DNA of 64,000 nt from Magnetococcales bacterium (lineage in GTDB: Bacteria; Pseudomonadota; Magnetococcia; Magnetococcales; Magnetaquicoccaceae): the NCBI GenBank assembly GCA_015231755.1, contig JADGAZ010000015.1, forward strand, positions 54,121 through 118,120, written 5' to 3'. Position numbers and translations under genes: made by a program. Positions 8,318-16,694 of the stretch are shown here, in pieces (position 1 is the first letter of the stretch; every line of letters begins with the position of its first letter). The notes under the pieces are model-generated. The model saw only the letters and a list, made by a program, of their open reading frames with translations, had not been told where the DNA came from and searched no databases.

Positions 8318-9862
8318 TCACTCTTCCACGATCTGGTATTGCCGGATTTTGTTGTGCAGGGATTGGCGGGTGATTTCCAGCAGTTCGGCGGCCCGCACCT
8401 TGTTGCCGTGGGATTTTTTCAAGGCTTGTTGAATGAGGTCGATTTCCAGCCGTCTGCGCTGGCTGGGCAGGGAGAGGGTATCCCCGGAGATGGCGTAGGA
8501 CGGGGAAAGGGTACGGGACTCCAGCAGGTGGGGGGAGCAGTGTTGCGTGGTGATGGTTTCGCCATCCGGGGTCAGGGCCACCAGGCGTTCCACCTCGTGT
8601 TCCAGTTGACGCACGTTGCCGGGCCAGGGATAAGACTCGAACAAGGCCACCAGATCCGAGGCGAACGTCTTGGGTTTCTTTTTGAAGCGTTCGCTGACCT
8701 GCTCTAAAAAGAGCAGCATCAAGGGCAGGATCTCCTCCTGGCGTTCCCGCAACGGGGGCAGGCGGATGTCGATGGAAAAGAGCCGGAAAAACAGATCCTC
8801 CCGGAATCGTCCCGCCTTGACCTCATCCCGCAGATCCCGGCTCGACGCGCTGATGATGCGGAAATTGTAGCGGTGAGTCTTGTTGCCCCCCAGTCGCACC
8901 CCTTCCATCTCCTGGATGGCCCGCAGAAAACGGGGCTGAATGGACAAGGGCATTTCGGCGATTTCGTCGAGAAACAGGGTTCCCCCGGTGGCCTCTTCGA
9001 ACCGTCCCATGCGGCTGGTGGACGCGCCGGTGAACGCTCCCTTCTCGTGACCGAAGAATTCGCTTTCCATCAGGGTTTCCGGGATCGCCGAACAGTTGAC
9101 CGCCACAAAAGGACGGGTTCGCCGTTCGTCGGGCTGATTGTGGATCAACCGGGCGATCACCTCCTTGCCCGAGCCGCTCTCCCCGGTGATGAATACATTC
9201 ACCGGCAACGGCCCGATCTGCTGCACCAAAGCGAAAATGCGACGCATGGCCATGCTTTCGGCCACATAGCGTTCCTGGCCAAACGGTTCCACCGCCCGGG
9301 CGATCTCCTGATGCATGCCGCGGGTGATTTCGATGATCTCTTCGGTGACGGTGTTGTGTTCGATGGACAAGGCCAGATATTTGACCAACTGGGTGAGCCA
9401 GGATTCGTCTTCCGGGGTGAAACCGGTCTGGTCTCGCTTGTTGAGGAGTTCCACTGCGCCGATGGTGTAATTCCCCGCCAGACTGCGGATGGGAACACAC
9501 AGCAGATTGCGTGTGGTGAAGTCGGTTTTCTTGTCGGCGATGGCGTGAAAGCCGCTGCTGTGTTCCAGATTGTCCCGGGTCACGGTGCGGCCCGTGGAGA
9601 TGGCTTCCCCCACGACACTGCCTTTCATGGGGGCGATGATGGATTTTTCCGTGAGTCCGGTGCCGAATTTCAGCCAGATGTTGTCCGTGGTCTGGTCCAC
9701 CACAAACACGCTGCAACGTTCCGCGTGGGTGAGACGGGGGAGAACTTCGACGAAAAAACGCATCAGGGCTTCAAAGTCGGCTGGTCCCCAGGAACGGTGA
9801 ATCCGTTCCAGCAGCGACTTGAGGGTTTCCAGACGTCGGTTCAGCTCCGTGGGCCGGTGCAT
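8318..9862 (-). CDS. GAF-domain sigma-54-dependent transcriptional activator
   Basis: A 514-residue enhancer-binding protein. An N-terminal GAF sensor domain (~20-175) is followed by a sigma-54 AAA+ domain (~205-440) with Walker A GESGSGKE (~226-233), the sigma-54 contact loop GAFTGA, Walker B GGTLFLDE and an arginine-finger region (FREDLFFRL). The C-terminus (~465-512) is a Fis-type helix-turn-helix ([19 protein letters not shown]). It drives open-complex formation at sigma-54 promoters in response to a small ligand bound by GAF. No receiver domain is present, so it is not a classical response regulator. Its targets are unknown; I did not find a convincing -24/-12 promoter nearby. Confidence 0.93.
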   Translation of the reverse strand: MHRPTELNRRLETLKSLLERIHRSWGPADFEALMRFFVEVLPRLTHAERCSVFVVDQTTDNIWLKFGTGLTEKSIIAPMKGSVVGEAISTGRTVTRDNLEHSSGFHAIADKKTDFTTRNLLCVPIRSLAGNYTIGAVELLNKRDQTGFTPEDESWLTQLVKYLALSIEHNTVTEEIIEITRGMHQEIARAVEPFGQERYVAESMAMRRIFALVQQIGPLPVNVFITGESGSGKEVIARLIHNQPDERRTRPFVAVNCSAIPETLMESEFFGHEKGAFTGASTSRMGRFEEATGGTLFLDEIAEMPLSIQPRFLRAIQEMEGVRLGGNKTHRYNFRIISASSRDLRDEVKAGRFREDLFFRLFSIDIRLPPLRERQEEILPLMLLFLEQVSERFKKKPKTFASDLVALFESYPWPGNVRQLEHEVERLVALTPDGETITTQHCSPHLLESRTLSPSYAISGDTLSLPSQRRRLEIDLIQQALKKSHGNKVRAAELLEITRQSLHNKIRQYQIVEE

Positions 9863-9980
9863 CGTATCCCCATGACCAAAATAACGAAATCAAAAGATTG
9901 CGCACCTCCGCATGGCGAAGGTTCGCAAGGTATGTTTCGTCACAATGGGGACAAATGTTTATCGAAAAAGCGTGGCGGCA

Positions 9981-10328
9981 TCACCCGGCGGCCCGACGGC
10001 GCAATCCTTTGCTGCCCCGGGATACCCCGGCGGGAGCCGGAGTGAAGCGCGCCAGCAACTGAAACACCTCCGACACCGTGGTGGCGGGCAGATGCAGCTC
10101 TTTGGCGGTTTGTTCGATGTTGTCTCCGGCCAAGGCCCGTTCGATGACGCGGCGCATCTCCGTGGGCAGGCGTTCCAGCCCCGCCTCTCCCGGAGGACGG
10201 ACGATGAAAATCCGTCGGGCACACTGGGTGTCCTGGCACAGATAACGTTGTTTGCCGTTGGGCTGAACCCCGTATTTCACCACGTTCAGCCCATGGCAAT
10301 CCGGGCAGCGTACATCCATGACCGCCAT
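9981..10328 (-). CDS. IS1 InsA-like zinc-ribbon/helix-turn-helix protein
   Basis: About 115 residues from ATG 10328 (ATG 10319 is also possible). The N-terminal ~35 residues form a zinc ribbon: CPDC, then KYGVQPNGKQRYLCQ, then a final Cys (CQDTQC). This is the arrangement of the IS1 InsA protein. A helix-turn-helix follows (IEQTAKELHLPATTVSEVFQLL) and then a basic Arg-rich tail. InsA-type domains bind DNA at IS ends and act as repressors. No InsB catalytic partner and no terminal repeats are visible here, so this may be a stranded remnant or a domesticated regulator. The previous small gene ends 25 bp upstream on the same strand. Confidence 0.6.
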   Translation of the reverse strand: MAVMDVRCPDCHGLNVVKYGVQPNGKQRYLCQDTQCARRIFIVRPPGEAGLERLPTEMRRVIERALAGDNIEQTAKELHLPATTVSEVFQLLARFTPAPAGVSRGSKGLRRRAAG

Positions 10329-10353
10329 GGCCTCGATTCCTTGCGCTTGAGAT

Positions 10354-10626
10354 TTAAAGAGAAGCCACCTTGAAGAGCGGACGCGCCGCCTCCAGCGTGG
10401 CGGCACGCGCCGACCGGGAGGCGATGGTTTGGGTCTCTCCGGGGAGCAAAGAGGACAAAACCGGATGGGAAAGGGCGCAACGATGGGCCTTTTCCAGATC
10501 CCGGGAGCAGTCCATCCCGTTGAACAGCACCATCCGACCCGACAGGGCCGGGGAGCTTTCCAGTGGGTTTTTGGACCCTCGGGGGGAGGAGAGTGGCAGG
10601 GTGTTGCGGGTGATGATCATGGCCAT
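10354..10626 (-). CDS. Small hypothetical protein
   Basis: A 90-residue ORF whose ATG at 10626 is preceded by CCAGGAG with eight-base spacing, the main reason to believe it. The sequence begins MAMIITRNTLPLSSPRG and is otherwise a basic, Ser/Ala/Leu-rich small protein. There is no signal peptide, membrane helix or recognisable domain. It sits 25 bp upstream of the zinc-ribbon gene on the same strand and may share its transcript. Function unknown. The alternative that it is non-coding cannot be excluded. Confidence 0.45.
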   Translation of the reverse strand: MAMIITRNTLPLSSPRGSKNPLESSPALSGRMVLFNGMDCSRDLEKAHRCALSHPVLSSLLPGETQTIASRSARAATLEAARPLFKVASL

Positions 10627-10825
10627 GGGGCATGCTCCTGGTATTCACACACATTCGTGGGAGTTCCATTAATGAACTGCGAAAAGCGTGCCATCTATTT
10701 ATGGTTGTGATTCCGGGTGAGTCTTTGTAAATTCACTCCTTGTGGGGGGGAATAAATTGCCTGATCTCCATTCACGGGAAAAAATTGCCCGGCACGTCAG
10801 CAAGGGTTGGTATCGAGGAAGGCTC
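10407..10825. other. Mostly non-coding spacer around the small hypothetical genes
   Basis: Apart from the 90-residue ORF at 10354-10626, this stretch holds no convincing gene. The divergent genes at 10626 (minus) and 10826 (plus) need promoters within 10627-10825, which is AT-rich around 10680-10740, but I see no clear -35/-10 pair and no repeat. Confidence 0.4.
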
Positions 10826-11065
10826 ATGCCCAGGGATAAAAAAAAATCGGTCACTCTCATCCTGGCCCCTCTTGGCAAGAGCGTGGACAAGCTTTGGCGC
10901 ATCGAGAAAAAAATGATGGCGGCTTTCCGGCGTGGCAAGTCCGAAGAGTGGTCCTTTGGCCTGAATCTGGGCAGCGTGCCCGATGTTTTCCGACGGGCCG
11001 AAACCGCGCGTCAGATCGCACGACGCGCCATCAAACGTAAACGTCGTTTGCTTGCCGACGGCTGA
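10826..11065 (+). CDS. Small basic hypothetical protein
   Basis: A 79-residue ORF starting at ATG 10826, with GAGGAAGG just upstream. The frame is open further 5' to a GTG at 10742, which would add 28 residues without a visible ribosome-binding site. The protein is very basic (MPRDKKKSV at the start, ARRAIKRKRRLL at the end) and probably cytoplasmic, possibly nucleic-acid binding. I recognise no family. It lies 35 bp upstream of the Crp/Fnr regulator on the same strand and could be co-transcribed with it. Confidence 0.45.
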   Translation: MPRDKKKSVTLILAPLGKSVDKLWRIEKKMMAAFRRGKSEEWSFGLNLGSVPDVFRRAETARQIARRAIKRKRRLLADG

Positions 11066-11100
11066 GTCGGACGGTTTCTTTGGATCGAAAGGGCAATGGC

Positions 11101-11823
11101 ATGAGCGTGGCGGGTCGGGACATGATCGGCAGAATTTTTCGTGACACCACCTTGTTCGGTGCCATGTCCGAAACCCAGGTTCTGCGGGTGCAGCGCACCA
11201 TGCGGCAGATTCATCTGGAAGAAAACCAAGCACTCTTCAATGCCCAGGAGGTGGCGGATCGGTTTTTCGTCATCGTCAAGGGGCGGGTCAAGCTGTTTCA
11301 TCTGTCGGTCAGCGGGTCGGAAAAGGTGTTGCGGATCCTGGGACCGGGGGACTCCATCGCTTTGGCGGTGATGTTCATGGAGCAGCAGAACTATCCGGTT
11401 TTCGCCACGGCCCTGACCGTGGCCGAGGTCTTGACCTTCGACAACAAAACGTTCCTCAATATCCTGCGGGAGTCCCCGGAGACCTGTTTCCGGATGATGG
11501 CCGAAATGAGCAAGCGGCTCCATGGGCAACTGTCGGAAATCCGCAACCTGAGCATGCAAAGCGCGCCGGTGCGCCTGGCCCGTTATCTGCTGGCCAACAA
11601 AAGTCCCGGTCTGGGGCCGGATACCAATATGGTACGTCTGGATGCCTCCAAACGGGTGGTGGCATCCCGGCTTTCCATTCAGCCGGAAACCTTTTCACGC
11701 ATCCTGGGACGCTTGACCCGACTCAATCTCATCGAGGTCAAAGGGCGGACCATCGTGATTCCCGATGTGCTGGCACTCCAGGCGTTCATCGATGAAGAGC
11801 AACAAGGTTCCGATCGCTCCTGA
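11101..11823 (+). CDS. Crp/Fnr-family transcriptional regulator
   Basis: A 240-residue regulator from ATG 11101 (GAAAGGG eight bases upstream; the frame also opens at TTG 11080). The N-terminal half is a cyclic-nucleotide-binding beta-barrel (FFVIVKGRVKLFHLSVSGSEKVLRILGPGD, given here only as its region ~residues 50-85). A dimer helix follows, and the C-terminal Crp-type winged helix has RLARYLL, VVASRLSIQPETFSRILGRL and LIEVKGRTIVIPD. No Fnr-type cysteine cluster is seen, and the cAMP-contact residues of true Crp are not obviously conserved, so the effector is open. With two nucleotide cyclases in the same window, a cyclic-nucleotide ligand is an attractive but untested idea. Confidence 0.88.
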   Translation: MSVAGRDMIGRIFRDTTLFGAMSETQVLRVQRTMRQIHLEENQALFNAQEVADRFFVIVKGRVKLFHLSVSGSEKVLRILGPGDSIALAVMFMEQQNYPVFATALTVAEVLTFDNKTFLNILRESPETCFRMMAEMSKRLHGQLSEIRNLSMQSAPVRLARYLLANKSPGLGPDTNMVRLDASKRVVASRLSIQPETFSRILGRLTRLNLIEVKGRTIVIPDVLALQAFIDEEQQGSDRS

Positions 11824-11865
11824 ATGATCCCCAATCCATCTTGACCGGCTCCATCCCGACTGGAA

Positions 11866-12300
11866 TCAATCCCGTTTGGTGGGGACGGCGGGAATGATCA
11901 TCTCCCGGGTTTCCATGGTGGGCAACGGCGCCTGAATGACCGTGGGCAGCGGATTTTCCACGTAAAGATAGGCAGGTTGGGTGAGAATCGGCACGGTGGG
12001 AGGAATGACCATGGGCCGATTGGCAAACGCCCCGGTATTCTGGTAATCGTAAAAAGAGCGGGCGGTGTCCGGGTAGTAGATGTGTCCGGAGCCTCGGGGC
12101 GGGGGTTTCGGCGCGGAGGCATTTCGATTGTTGGTGGTGGTCGTGGTGGTGGTTGTGGTGGTGGTGCCGTTGGCGCCATTGCCGTTGGTCCCGGAGTTTC
12201 CCGCGTCACCCGTGGCGCTCCAGGCGGCGATGACCAGGGCACAAAACAGAACCCCGAGGCGTTGGGTGGTCGGAGAGCAAGAGCGTGGGGTGGCGTCCAT
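11866..12300 (-). CDS. Exported low-complexity protein with a poly-threonine tract
   Basis: 144 residues. A probable signal peptide (~residues 1-33, hydrophobic LGVLFCALVIAAWSATGDA) is followed by an Asn/Gly stretch, a run of eleven threonines (~46-56), and a Pro/Ile/Val-rich tail (MVIPPTVPILTQPAYLYV, ..METREMIIPAVPTKRD). The threonine run is encoded by an ACC-type trinucleotide repeat (about 12131-12170), which could change length by slippage. It is the last of four consecutive minus-strand genes for small exported Pro-rich proteins. No domain is recognised. A periplasmic or surface structural role is a guess. Confidence 0.65.
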   Translation of the reverse strand: MDATPRSCSPTTQRLGVLFCALVIAAWSATGDAGNSGTNGNGANGTTTTTTTTTTTNNRNASAPKPPPRGSGHIYYPDTARSFYDYQNTGAFANRPMVIPPTVPILTQPAYLYVENPLPTVIQAPLPTMETREMIIPAVPTKRD

Positions 12301-12401
12301 GAGGGGTGTGCATCCTTTTGAGCAGATGGCCCGGCAATCGAGGGTGAATCGTTGCCGGGCACGGTCAATTCATGACAAAAGTTTAATCTTGTCAGGATTG
12401 G

Positions 12402-12851
12402 TTAAAACCCCCGTCCATCGGGTGTGCCCATCTGCACCGGGGGAGTCGGTACGGCGTAATAGGCCACGGGAGCCGTCACCACCTGAACCACCTTTTGGGG
12501 TTGGGGCGCGACCGGTTGGCTTTGGGCCACCGGGGAGACCGATGAATAGATCACGGCGCTGTTGCTGTACGGAGGGGAAATCGCCGCGTAGGGTTGGGTG
12601 ACGTAGGGCGGGGGAACGCCGGGGTCGGTGGCGGAGGCTTTGGCCGGGGCGGTACCGGAACGGGGGGTCATGAAATAAACCCCCAGGGCCACGGCGCCGC
12701 TGACCGCGGCCACGGCGGTGAGGGTCGGTTCGGCCTTGGCCGGAGCCGGGGCGCCGAGGGTGACGGTCAACAAGGCGGCGGAAAGCCAAAGCGGAACCAG
12801 TGTGCCACCAGGCACGGTTTTGGCGGTCAGGGTTTTGGGTTCAGGGTTCAT
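12402..12851 (-). CDS. Exported proline/alanine-rich protein of unknown function
   Basis: 149 residues. AAAGGA precedes the ATG at seven-base spacing. A long signal peptide ends near residue 41 (APAPAKAE), and a short hydrophobic Ala/Val/Gly segment follows (TAVAAVSGAVALGVYFM, ~46-62). The rest is rich in Pro, Gln, Tyr and Val (YVTQPYAAISPPYSNSAV; VAPQPQKVVQVV). Third gene of the four-gene exported cluster; 101 bp separate it from the poly-Thr gene. No family recognised. The composition suggests an extended, possibly wall- or surface-associated polypeptide. Confidence 0.65.
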   Translation of the reverse strand: MNPEPKTLTAKTVPGGTLVPLWLSAALLTVTLGAPAPAKAEPTLTAVAAVSGAVALGVYFMTPRSGTAPAKASATDPGVPPPYVTQPYAAISPPYSNSAVIYSSVSPVAQSQPVAPQPQKVVQVVTAPVAYYAVPTPPVQMGTPDGRGF

Positions 12852-12925
12852 GGCGGATCCTTTTGATTCGGATTAAATACGGTTCGTTGGGAAGATCGTC
12901 AGGGAAGGGTGAGCCGGTCACCCGT

Positions 12926-13219
12926 TCACCGCAAGGGACGGTTGGTGATCGGAATGGCTCCCGCCTGTTCTCCGGTTGGGGGCGCCTCCAGCTTGATGGG
13001 TTGGTAGAGATGGTCCACCGGGGTGAAGTAGTCCCATGTCCCCTGACTGGAAGGATCTTTCTGCCACCAGTAATCCGACGGATGGGCGTAACGGTCGGGC
13101 CGCACGTGCAACGCAACCGTGTCACCGGGTTGATGGGGCACGATGAGTTCACCGGCCTGCAAAGTGGCGGAATCGACGATCAGGGTCAGCAGGGCAAGCA
13201 GCAGGAACAGGTTCTTCAC
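12926..13219 (-). CDS. Small secreted protein of unknown function
   Basis: 97 residues starting at GTG 13219, supported by AAAGGAG with eight-base spacing. The signal peptide is classical (MKNLFLLLALLTLIVDSATLQA, cleavage after ~22). The mature part (~75 residues) is rich in aromatic residues and Pro (HPSDYWWQKD, GTWDYFTPVDHLYQPI). Unlike its neighbours it is not low-complexity, so it may fold into a small domain. Second gene of the exported cluster, 40 bp downstream of the lipoprotein gene. No homology recognised. Confidence 0.65.
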   Translation of the reverse strand: MKNLFLLLALLTLIVDSATLQAGELIVPHQPGDTVALHVRPDRYAHPSDYWWQKDPSSQGTWDYFTPVDHLYQPIKLEAPPTGEQAGAIPITNRPLR

Positions 13220-13259
13220 GGGTCGAACTCCTTTCCAGGTTCACGGCAGAGACGGTCGA

Positions 13260-13997
13260 TCACTTCGGCGGCAGATCCTTGGAGGGTGCCTGGGATTTCC
13301 GCGGAGGTTTGGGGGCCGGTTTGGCCTTTTTCGCGGGTTTGACTGGTTTTTTGGCGGCTTCGGGTTTCGCGGCGGGCTGTTCCTGCACCGTGGGAGCCGG
13401 GCTGGGAGGCGCCACTTTGGGTTCCGGGGCCGGTTTGGTATCCACCACGGTGGGGGTGCCGGGCTGGGCGAGTTGAAAGCCCACTTTGGGAGGATAGACC
13501 ACAAAGGAGGGCTGTTCCACGGTGATCGGAGCCTGTTGCATCACCACCGGGGGTTGGGGAATGGCCACCGGGGGATTGCCCACCCAGACCGGGGGTTGAT
13601 TGACCACGATGGAGGGGCGTTCGATGGTGATCGGAGACTGACGCACCACCGTGGCACCGGCGGGATGGCCCTGGGCGTCGGTGGTGGGAGTCTGGATCGT
13701 CGGGGTCGGGAGTTGAACCGGTGCCGGCGTGCTGATGACGGGAACCGAGGGGCTGCTGACCGGGTAGCTGGCGTAGGCGTTGGCGGTGGCGCTGCCGGGG
13801 GTGGGCTGCCAGGAGGTGGTGGGGGTGAGGGTGGCCGGAGAGGTCTGCACCACGATGGCGGCGGGCATCTCATAGGTGGTCATCGCAGCCTGGGTGGGGT
13901 CGATGGTGTGGCCACAGGCCATCATCAGGGGGGCCACTCCGGCGATGAGTACCAGTTTGCCGCTCTGTTTTCCGACTGTTGCAAGCAATCCCTTCAT
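13260..13997 (-). CDS. Proline-rich lipoprotein with repeated beta-like segments
   Basis: 245 residues. GAGGGAG lies eight bases before the ATG. A lipoprotein signal with lipobox MMAC sits near residue 28. The mature chain is Pro/Thr/Val-rich, and its middle (~115-175) repeats units of the type PITIERPSIVV, PPVWVGNPPVAI, PPVVMQQAPITVEQPSFVV, alternating short hydrophobic strands and Pro-Pro turns. The last ~50 residues are Lys/Pro/Ala-rich (KKPVKPAKKAKPAPKPPRK), a composition seen in envelope proteins that contact peptidoglycan or LPS. First gene of the four-gene exported cluster. Function unknown; an envelope-spanning or scaffold role is inference. Confidence 0.7.
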   Translation of the reverse strand: MKGLLATVGKQSGKLVLIAGVAPLMMACGHTIDPTQAAMTTYEMPAAIVVQTSPATLTPTTSWQPTPGSATANAYASYPVSSPSVPVISTPAPVQLPTPTIQTPTTDAQGHPAGATVVRQSPITIERPSIVVNQPPVWVGNPPVAIPQPPVVMQQAPITVEQPSFVVYPPKVGFQLAQPGTPTVVDTKPAPEPKVAPPSPAPTVQEQPAAKPEAAKKPVKPAKKAKPAPKPPRKSQAPSKDLPPK

Positions 13998-14243
13998 GAC
14001 TTCGTCTCCCTCGCCCGTATCGGGTGAAATTTCTTGATATGGATATTGAAACCAATGAGATGTTTCTCTAGTAGATGAGATGATCTATCGGTCAGGAAAC
14101 AGGGATTGATTAGCGGATTCTCGTTTCGAGGCGCGTGGTGCGGGTGGGGTGAACAGGTTTCGGAAAGGCGGGAGGACGGGGCGGAAATCCGGTGACGGGA
14201 GACGGAGGGGTGGCGGAGCGGGTGGTGGTTTTCGAGGCGCGGG

Positions 14244-15338
14244 TCAGGCGCGGTGGGCGCGTTTCGGGGAGGACAGGTGCAGGAGCAGGAATCCGGCAAG
14301 GCCGCAGAAGAACAGTACCGGCGCCCAGGCGGCCAGCGCCGGGGGCAGACGACCGCCCATGCCCAGCGCGGTGGCCAGATCCGCCAGCACGAACATGGCG
14401 AAGCCGATCATCAGGCCCAGGAGTGTGGAGCGCAGCGCGCCGCCGGAGCGGGGCAGTCGCAGGGCGAAGGGGAAGGCCAGCAGGATGGCCGCCAGGGTGA
14501 AGGCCGGGGTGGCGAGGCGTCGGTGGAGGATCACCTGGTAGCGGGTGGTATCGTGTCCGTCGTGCTGAAGTTGTTCCGAGAGGGCGTGGAGTTCCAGCAG
14601 GGTGAGCATTTCCGGTGGGGGTGTTTCCACGGAGAGGCGTTGGGGGTCCAGGGAGACATCCCATGGGCGTTGCTGGAAGGTTTCGACGGCGATCTGGGGC
14701 AGAAAGCGGTAGTCGATCCCCTGGTTGAGTTGCCAGCCTTTTTCGTGGTAGACCGCGGTGTTGGCTTCCAGTCGGGCCGACAGGTGATTGTCGGAGTCGA
14801 AGGTGAAGACCGTCACCTCGTGGAGGGTGTTGGCCTTGGGATCGACCCGTTGGGCATGGATGATCCGGGCGCCTTCCCGGACCCAGACTTCGCCGGTCTG
14901 GGAGAGGGGCGCGAGCTGGTGATCCAGGATGCGGTCTCTGATTTGTTGGGCGATCTGGTTGGTATGGGGGGCGATCTGGCCGATCAGCAGCATGTGGAAC
15001 AAGGCGATGATCAGTCCCCCCGCCAGAAAGGGGCTGAGAATCCCGGGCAGGGAGAGGCCACTGGCCCGCATGACGGTGATTTCGTTTTGACGGATCAGTC
15101 GTGCCACTCCCATCAGGGTGGTCAGCAGCACCATGGAGGGGGTGAGCATGCCCAGAAAGTTGGGAATGCGGCTGGCCAGCAGCAAGGAGAGATCCAGAAT
15201 GTTGAAATGGGGTTTTTGCGAGAAGCGGCGGATGCCCTCGATGCCGTCGATCAGCAGGAACAGACCGATGAAGACGCCGATCATCTTCAGGAAACCGGTG
15301 AGAAAAAAGCGCAGCAGGTAGCCGAAGAGAATGGGCAT
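14244..15338 (-). CDS. lptG: LPS export ABC transporter permease LptG
   Basis: 364 residues, YjgP/YjgQ family. Six transmembrane helices are arranged as three N-terminal (~12-125), a periplasmic beta-jellyroll (~130-260; EVWVREGARIIHAQ, LHEVTVFTF), and three C-terminal (~272-355). IRQNEITVMRASGLSL (~84-99) is the conserved cytoplasmic coupling segment that contacts the LptB ATPase. With LptF and LptB it extracts lipopolysaccharide from the inner membrane. It follows lptF by 9 bp on the same strand, the usual operon. Assigned as LptG from its order after lptF and its length. Confidence 0.9.
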   Translation of the reverse strand: MPILFGYLLRFFLTGFLKMIGVFIGLFLLIDGIEGIRRFSQKPHFNILDLSLLLASRIPNFLGMLTPSMVLLTTLMGVARLIRQNEITVMRASGLSLPGILSPFLAGGLIIALFHMLLIGQIAPHTNQIAQQIRDRILDHQLAPLSQTGEVWVREGARIIHAQRVDPKANTLHEVTVFTFDSDNHLSARLEANTAVYHEKGWQLNQGIDYRFLPQIAVETFQQRPWDVSLDPQRLSVETPPPEMLTLLELHALSEQLQHDGHDTTRYQVILHRRLATPAFTLAAILLAFPFALRLPRSGGALRSTLLGLMIGFAMFVLADLATALGMGGRLPPALAAWAPVLFFCGLAGFLLLHLSSPKRAHRA

Positions 15339-15347
15339 GGATCGTTT

Positions 15348-16535
15348 TTACCGCTGGCCGGTGGGTGTGGAGGAGGAGTCGGTGTTGGACCGGAAGCGGG
15401 CGGGGATGGGCCACCAGGAGCCGGGCCAGCGGAATTCGGGCAGGGTATGCCCCTGGGCGGTGAACCGGAAAACCCATGCGGTCAGCAGGGCCATGAACAG
15501 GTTGGGTAGCCAGAATCCCGTCATGGGGGTGATGAGTTTTTTGCCCGCCAAGGCCTCTCCGGAGGCCAGCAGCAGAAAATGGAGGATCAGGATCAGCAGG
15601 GCGGCGACAAAGCCATAGCTTTTGCCGGTGCGATGGGATTGTTGCGCCCCCAGGGGGAGGGCGAGCAGTCCCATGATCAGGGTGGCCACCGGAAAGGCCA
15701 GTCGGCGATGCCACTCCATGCGGGCCGCGTGTTGGCGTTGGGGGGTACCGTTTTGGATCGCGTTGTGGAGTTCGGCGGGATCCATTTCATCGACTTCTTC
15801 TTTTTTGTGTTGCGGCACCAGTCCCAGCACCACATCCAGACCCAGGTCGAAGCGGGTGAACTGCATGTGCCGGTAGTGACCTCCCGGCGTGGTCCAGTGG
15901 CGGCTGCCGTCTTCCAGGAACAAGGCCGCCTTGTGATCCGACCGGGTATGGGGATGGGCGCGGCGGGCGGTGATGGTGACGGTTTCGTTGGGGATGCGTT
16001 GATCGTGGACCAGTACCCCTTCCAGGATTCCGGTCATGGGATCTTGGTGATTGATATAGATGGTCAATCCCGGAATGCTGCGGTTGAAGGTACGGGATTG
16101 CATGGTCAGGGCGGTATTGGAGGAGAGCAGGGCTTTTTTCAGCACCGAAAATTCATAGTAGGCTTTCGGAACCCAGATCCAGTTGAGCAGCAGGGAGAGG
16201 GTGGTGAACAGCAGCACCAGCATTCCCACCGGACGGGTCATTTGCCACAGGCTGATTCCACTGGCTTTGATGATCACCAGTTCGCTGTCCCGTGCCATGC
16301 GTCCGAGGGTCAAAAGAATGCCGCTCAGCAGTGCCATGGGCAGGGTTCCCACCATGAACTGGGGAATGGCGTACTGGATCATTTGACGCAGCACCGTGAA
16401 CGATGCCCCCTTGTTGATCCAGACATCTACCAGCAGCAGCACCTGGGGAAGCATGATCAGAAAGGTCAGGGTTCCCAGGGCCATCAGCGAGGTCTGGGCG
16501 CAATCCAGAAACAGGTAGCGGGAGATGCGGTTCAT
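15348..16535 (-). CDS. lptF: LPS export ABC transporter permease LptF
   Basis: 395 residues, YjgP/YjgQ family: N-terminal membrane helices (~17-120) with the coupling segment MARDSELVIIKASGISLWQM, a periplasmic domain (~130-265, including a short helix-rich insertion HKKEEVDEMDPAELHNAI), and C-terminal helices (~280-365). The last ~30 residues are a Pro/Ser-rich extension. It forms the LptB2FG complex with the next gene. It is divergent from pepA across a 159-bp gap that must hold both promoters; this lptF/pepA arrangement is conserved in many proteobacteria, which supports the call. Confidence 0.9.
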   Translation of the reverse strand: MNRISRYLFLDCAQTSLMALGTLTFLIMLPQVLLLVDVWINKGASFTVLRQMIQYAIPQFMVGTLPMALLSGILLTLGRMARDSELVIIKASGISLWQMTRPVGMLVLLFTTLSLLLNWIWVPKAYYEFSVLKKALLSSNTALTMQSRTFNRSIPGLTIYINHQDPMTGILEGVLVHDQRIPNETVTITARRAHPHTRSDHKAALFLEDGSRHWTTPGGHYRHMQFTRFDLGLDVVLGLVPQHKKEEVDEMDPAELHNAIQNGTPQRQHAARMEWHRRLAFPVATLIMGLLALPLGAQQSHRTGKSYGFVAALLILILHFLLLASGEALAGKKLITPMTGFWLPNLFMALLTAWVFRFTAQGHTLPEFRWPGSWWPIPARFRSNTDSSSTPTGQR

Positions 16536-16694
16536 GGCGGAGTGCGCGGTTCTCGTCTTTTATTTTGGCTGCTCTTGTGGTAACTCTTCCCTGGTGTCAT
16601 GTGCTTCATTTTTCATGCCAACGCAAGGCTTGAGCCGGGTGGGCATGGTGGAGTGTTTTTTGGCTGTCGCAAGATTGGACGAGGAAAGATCACG

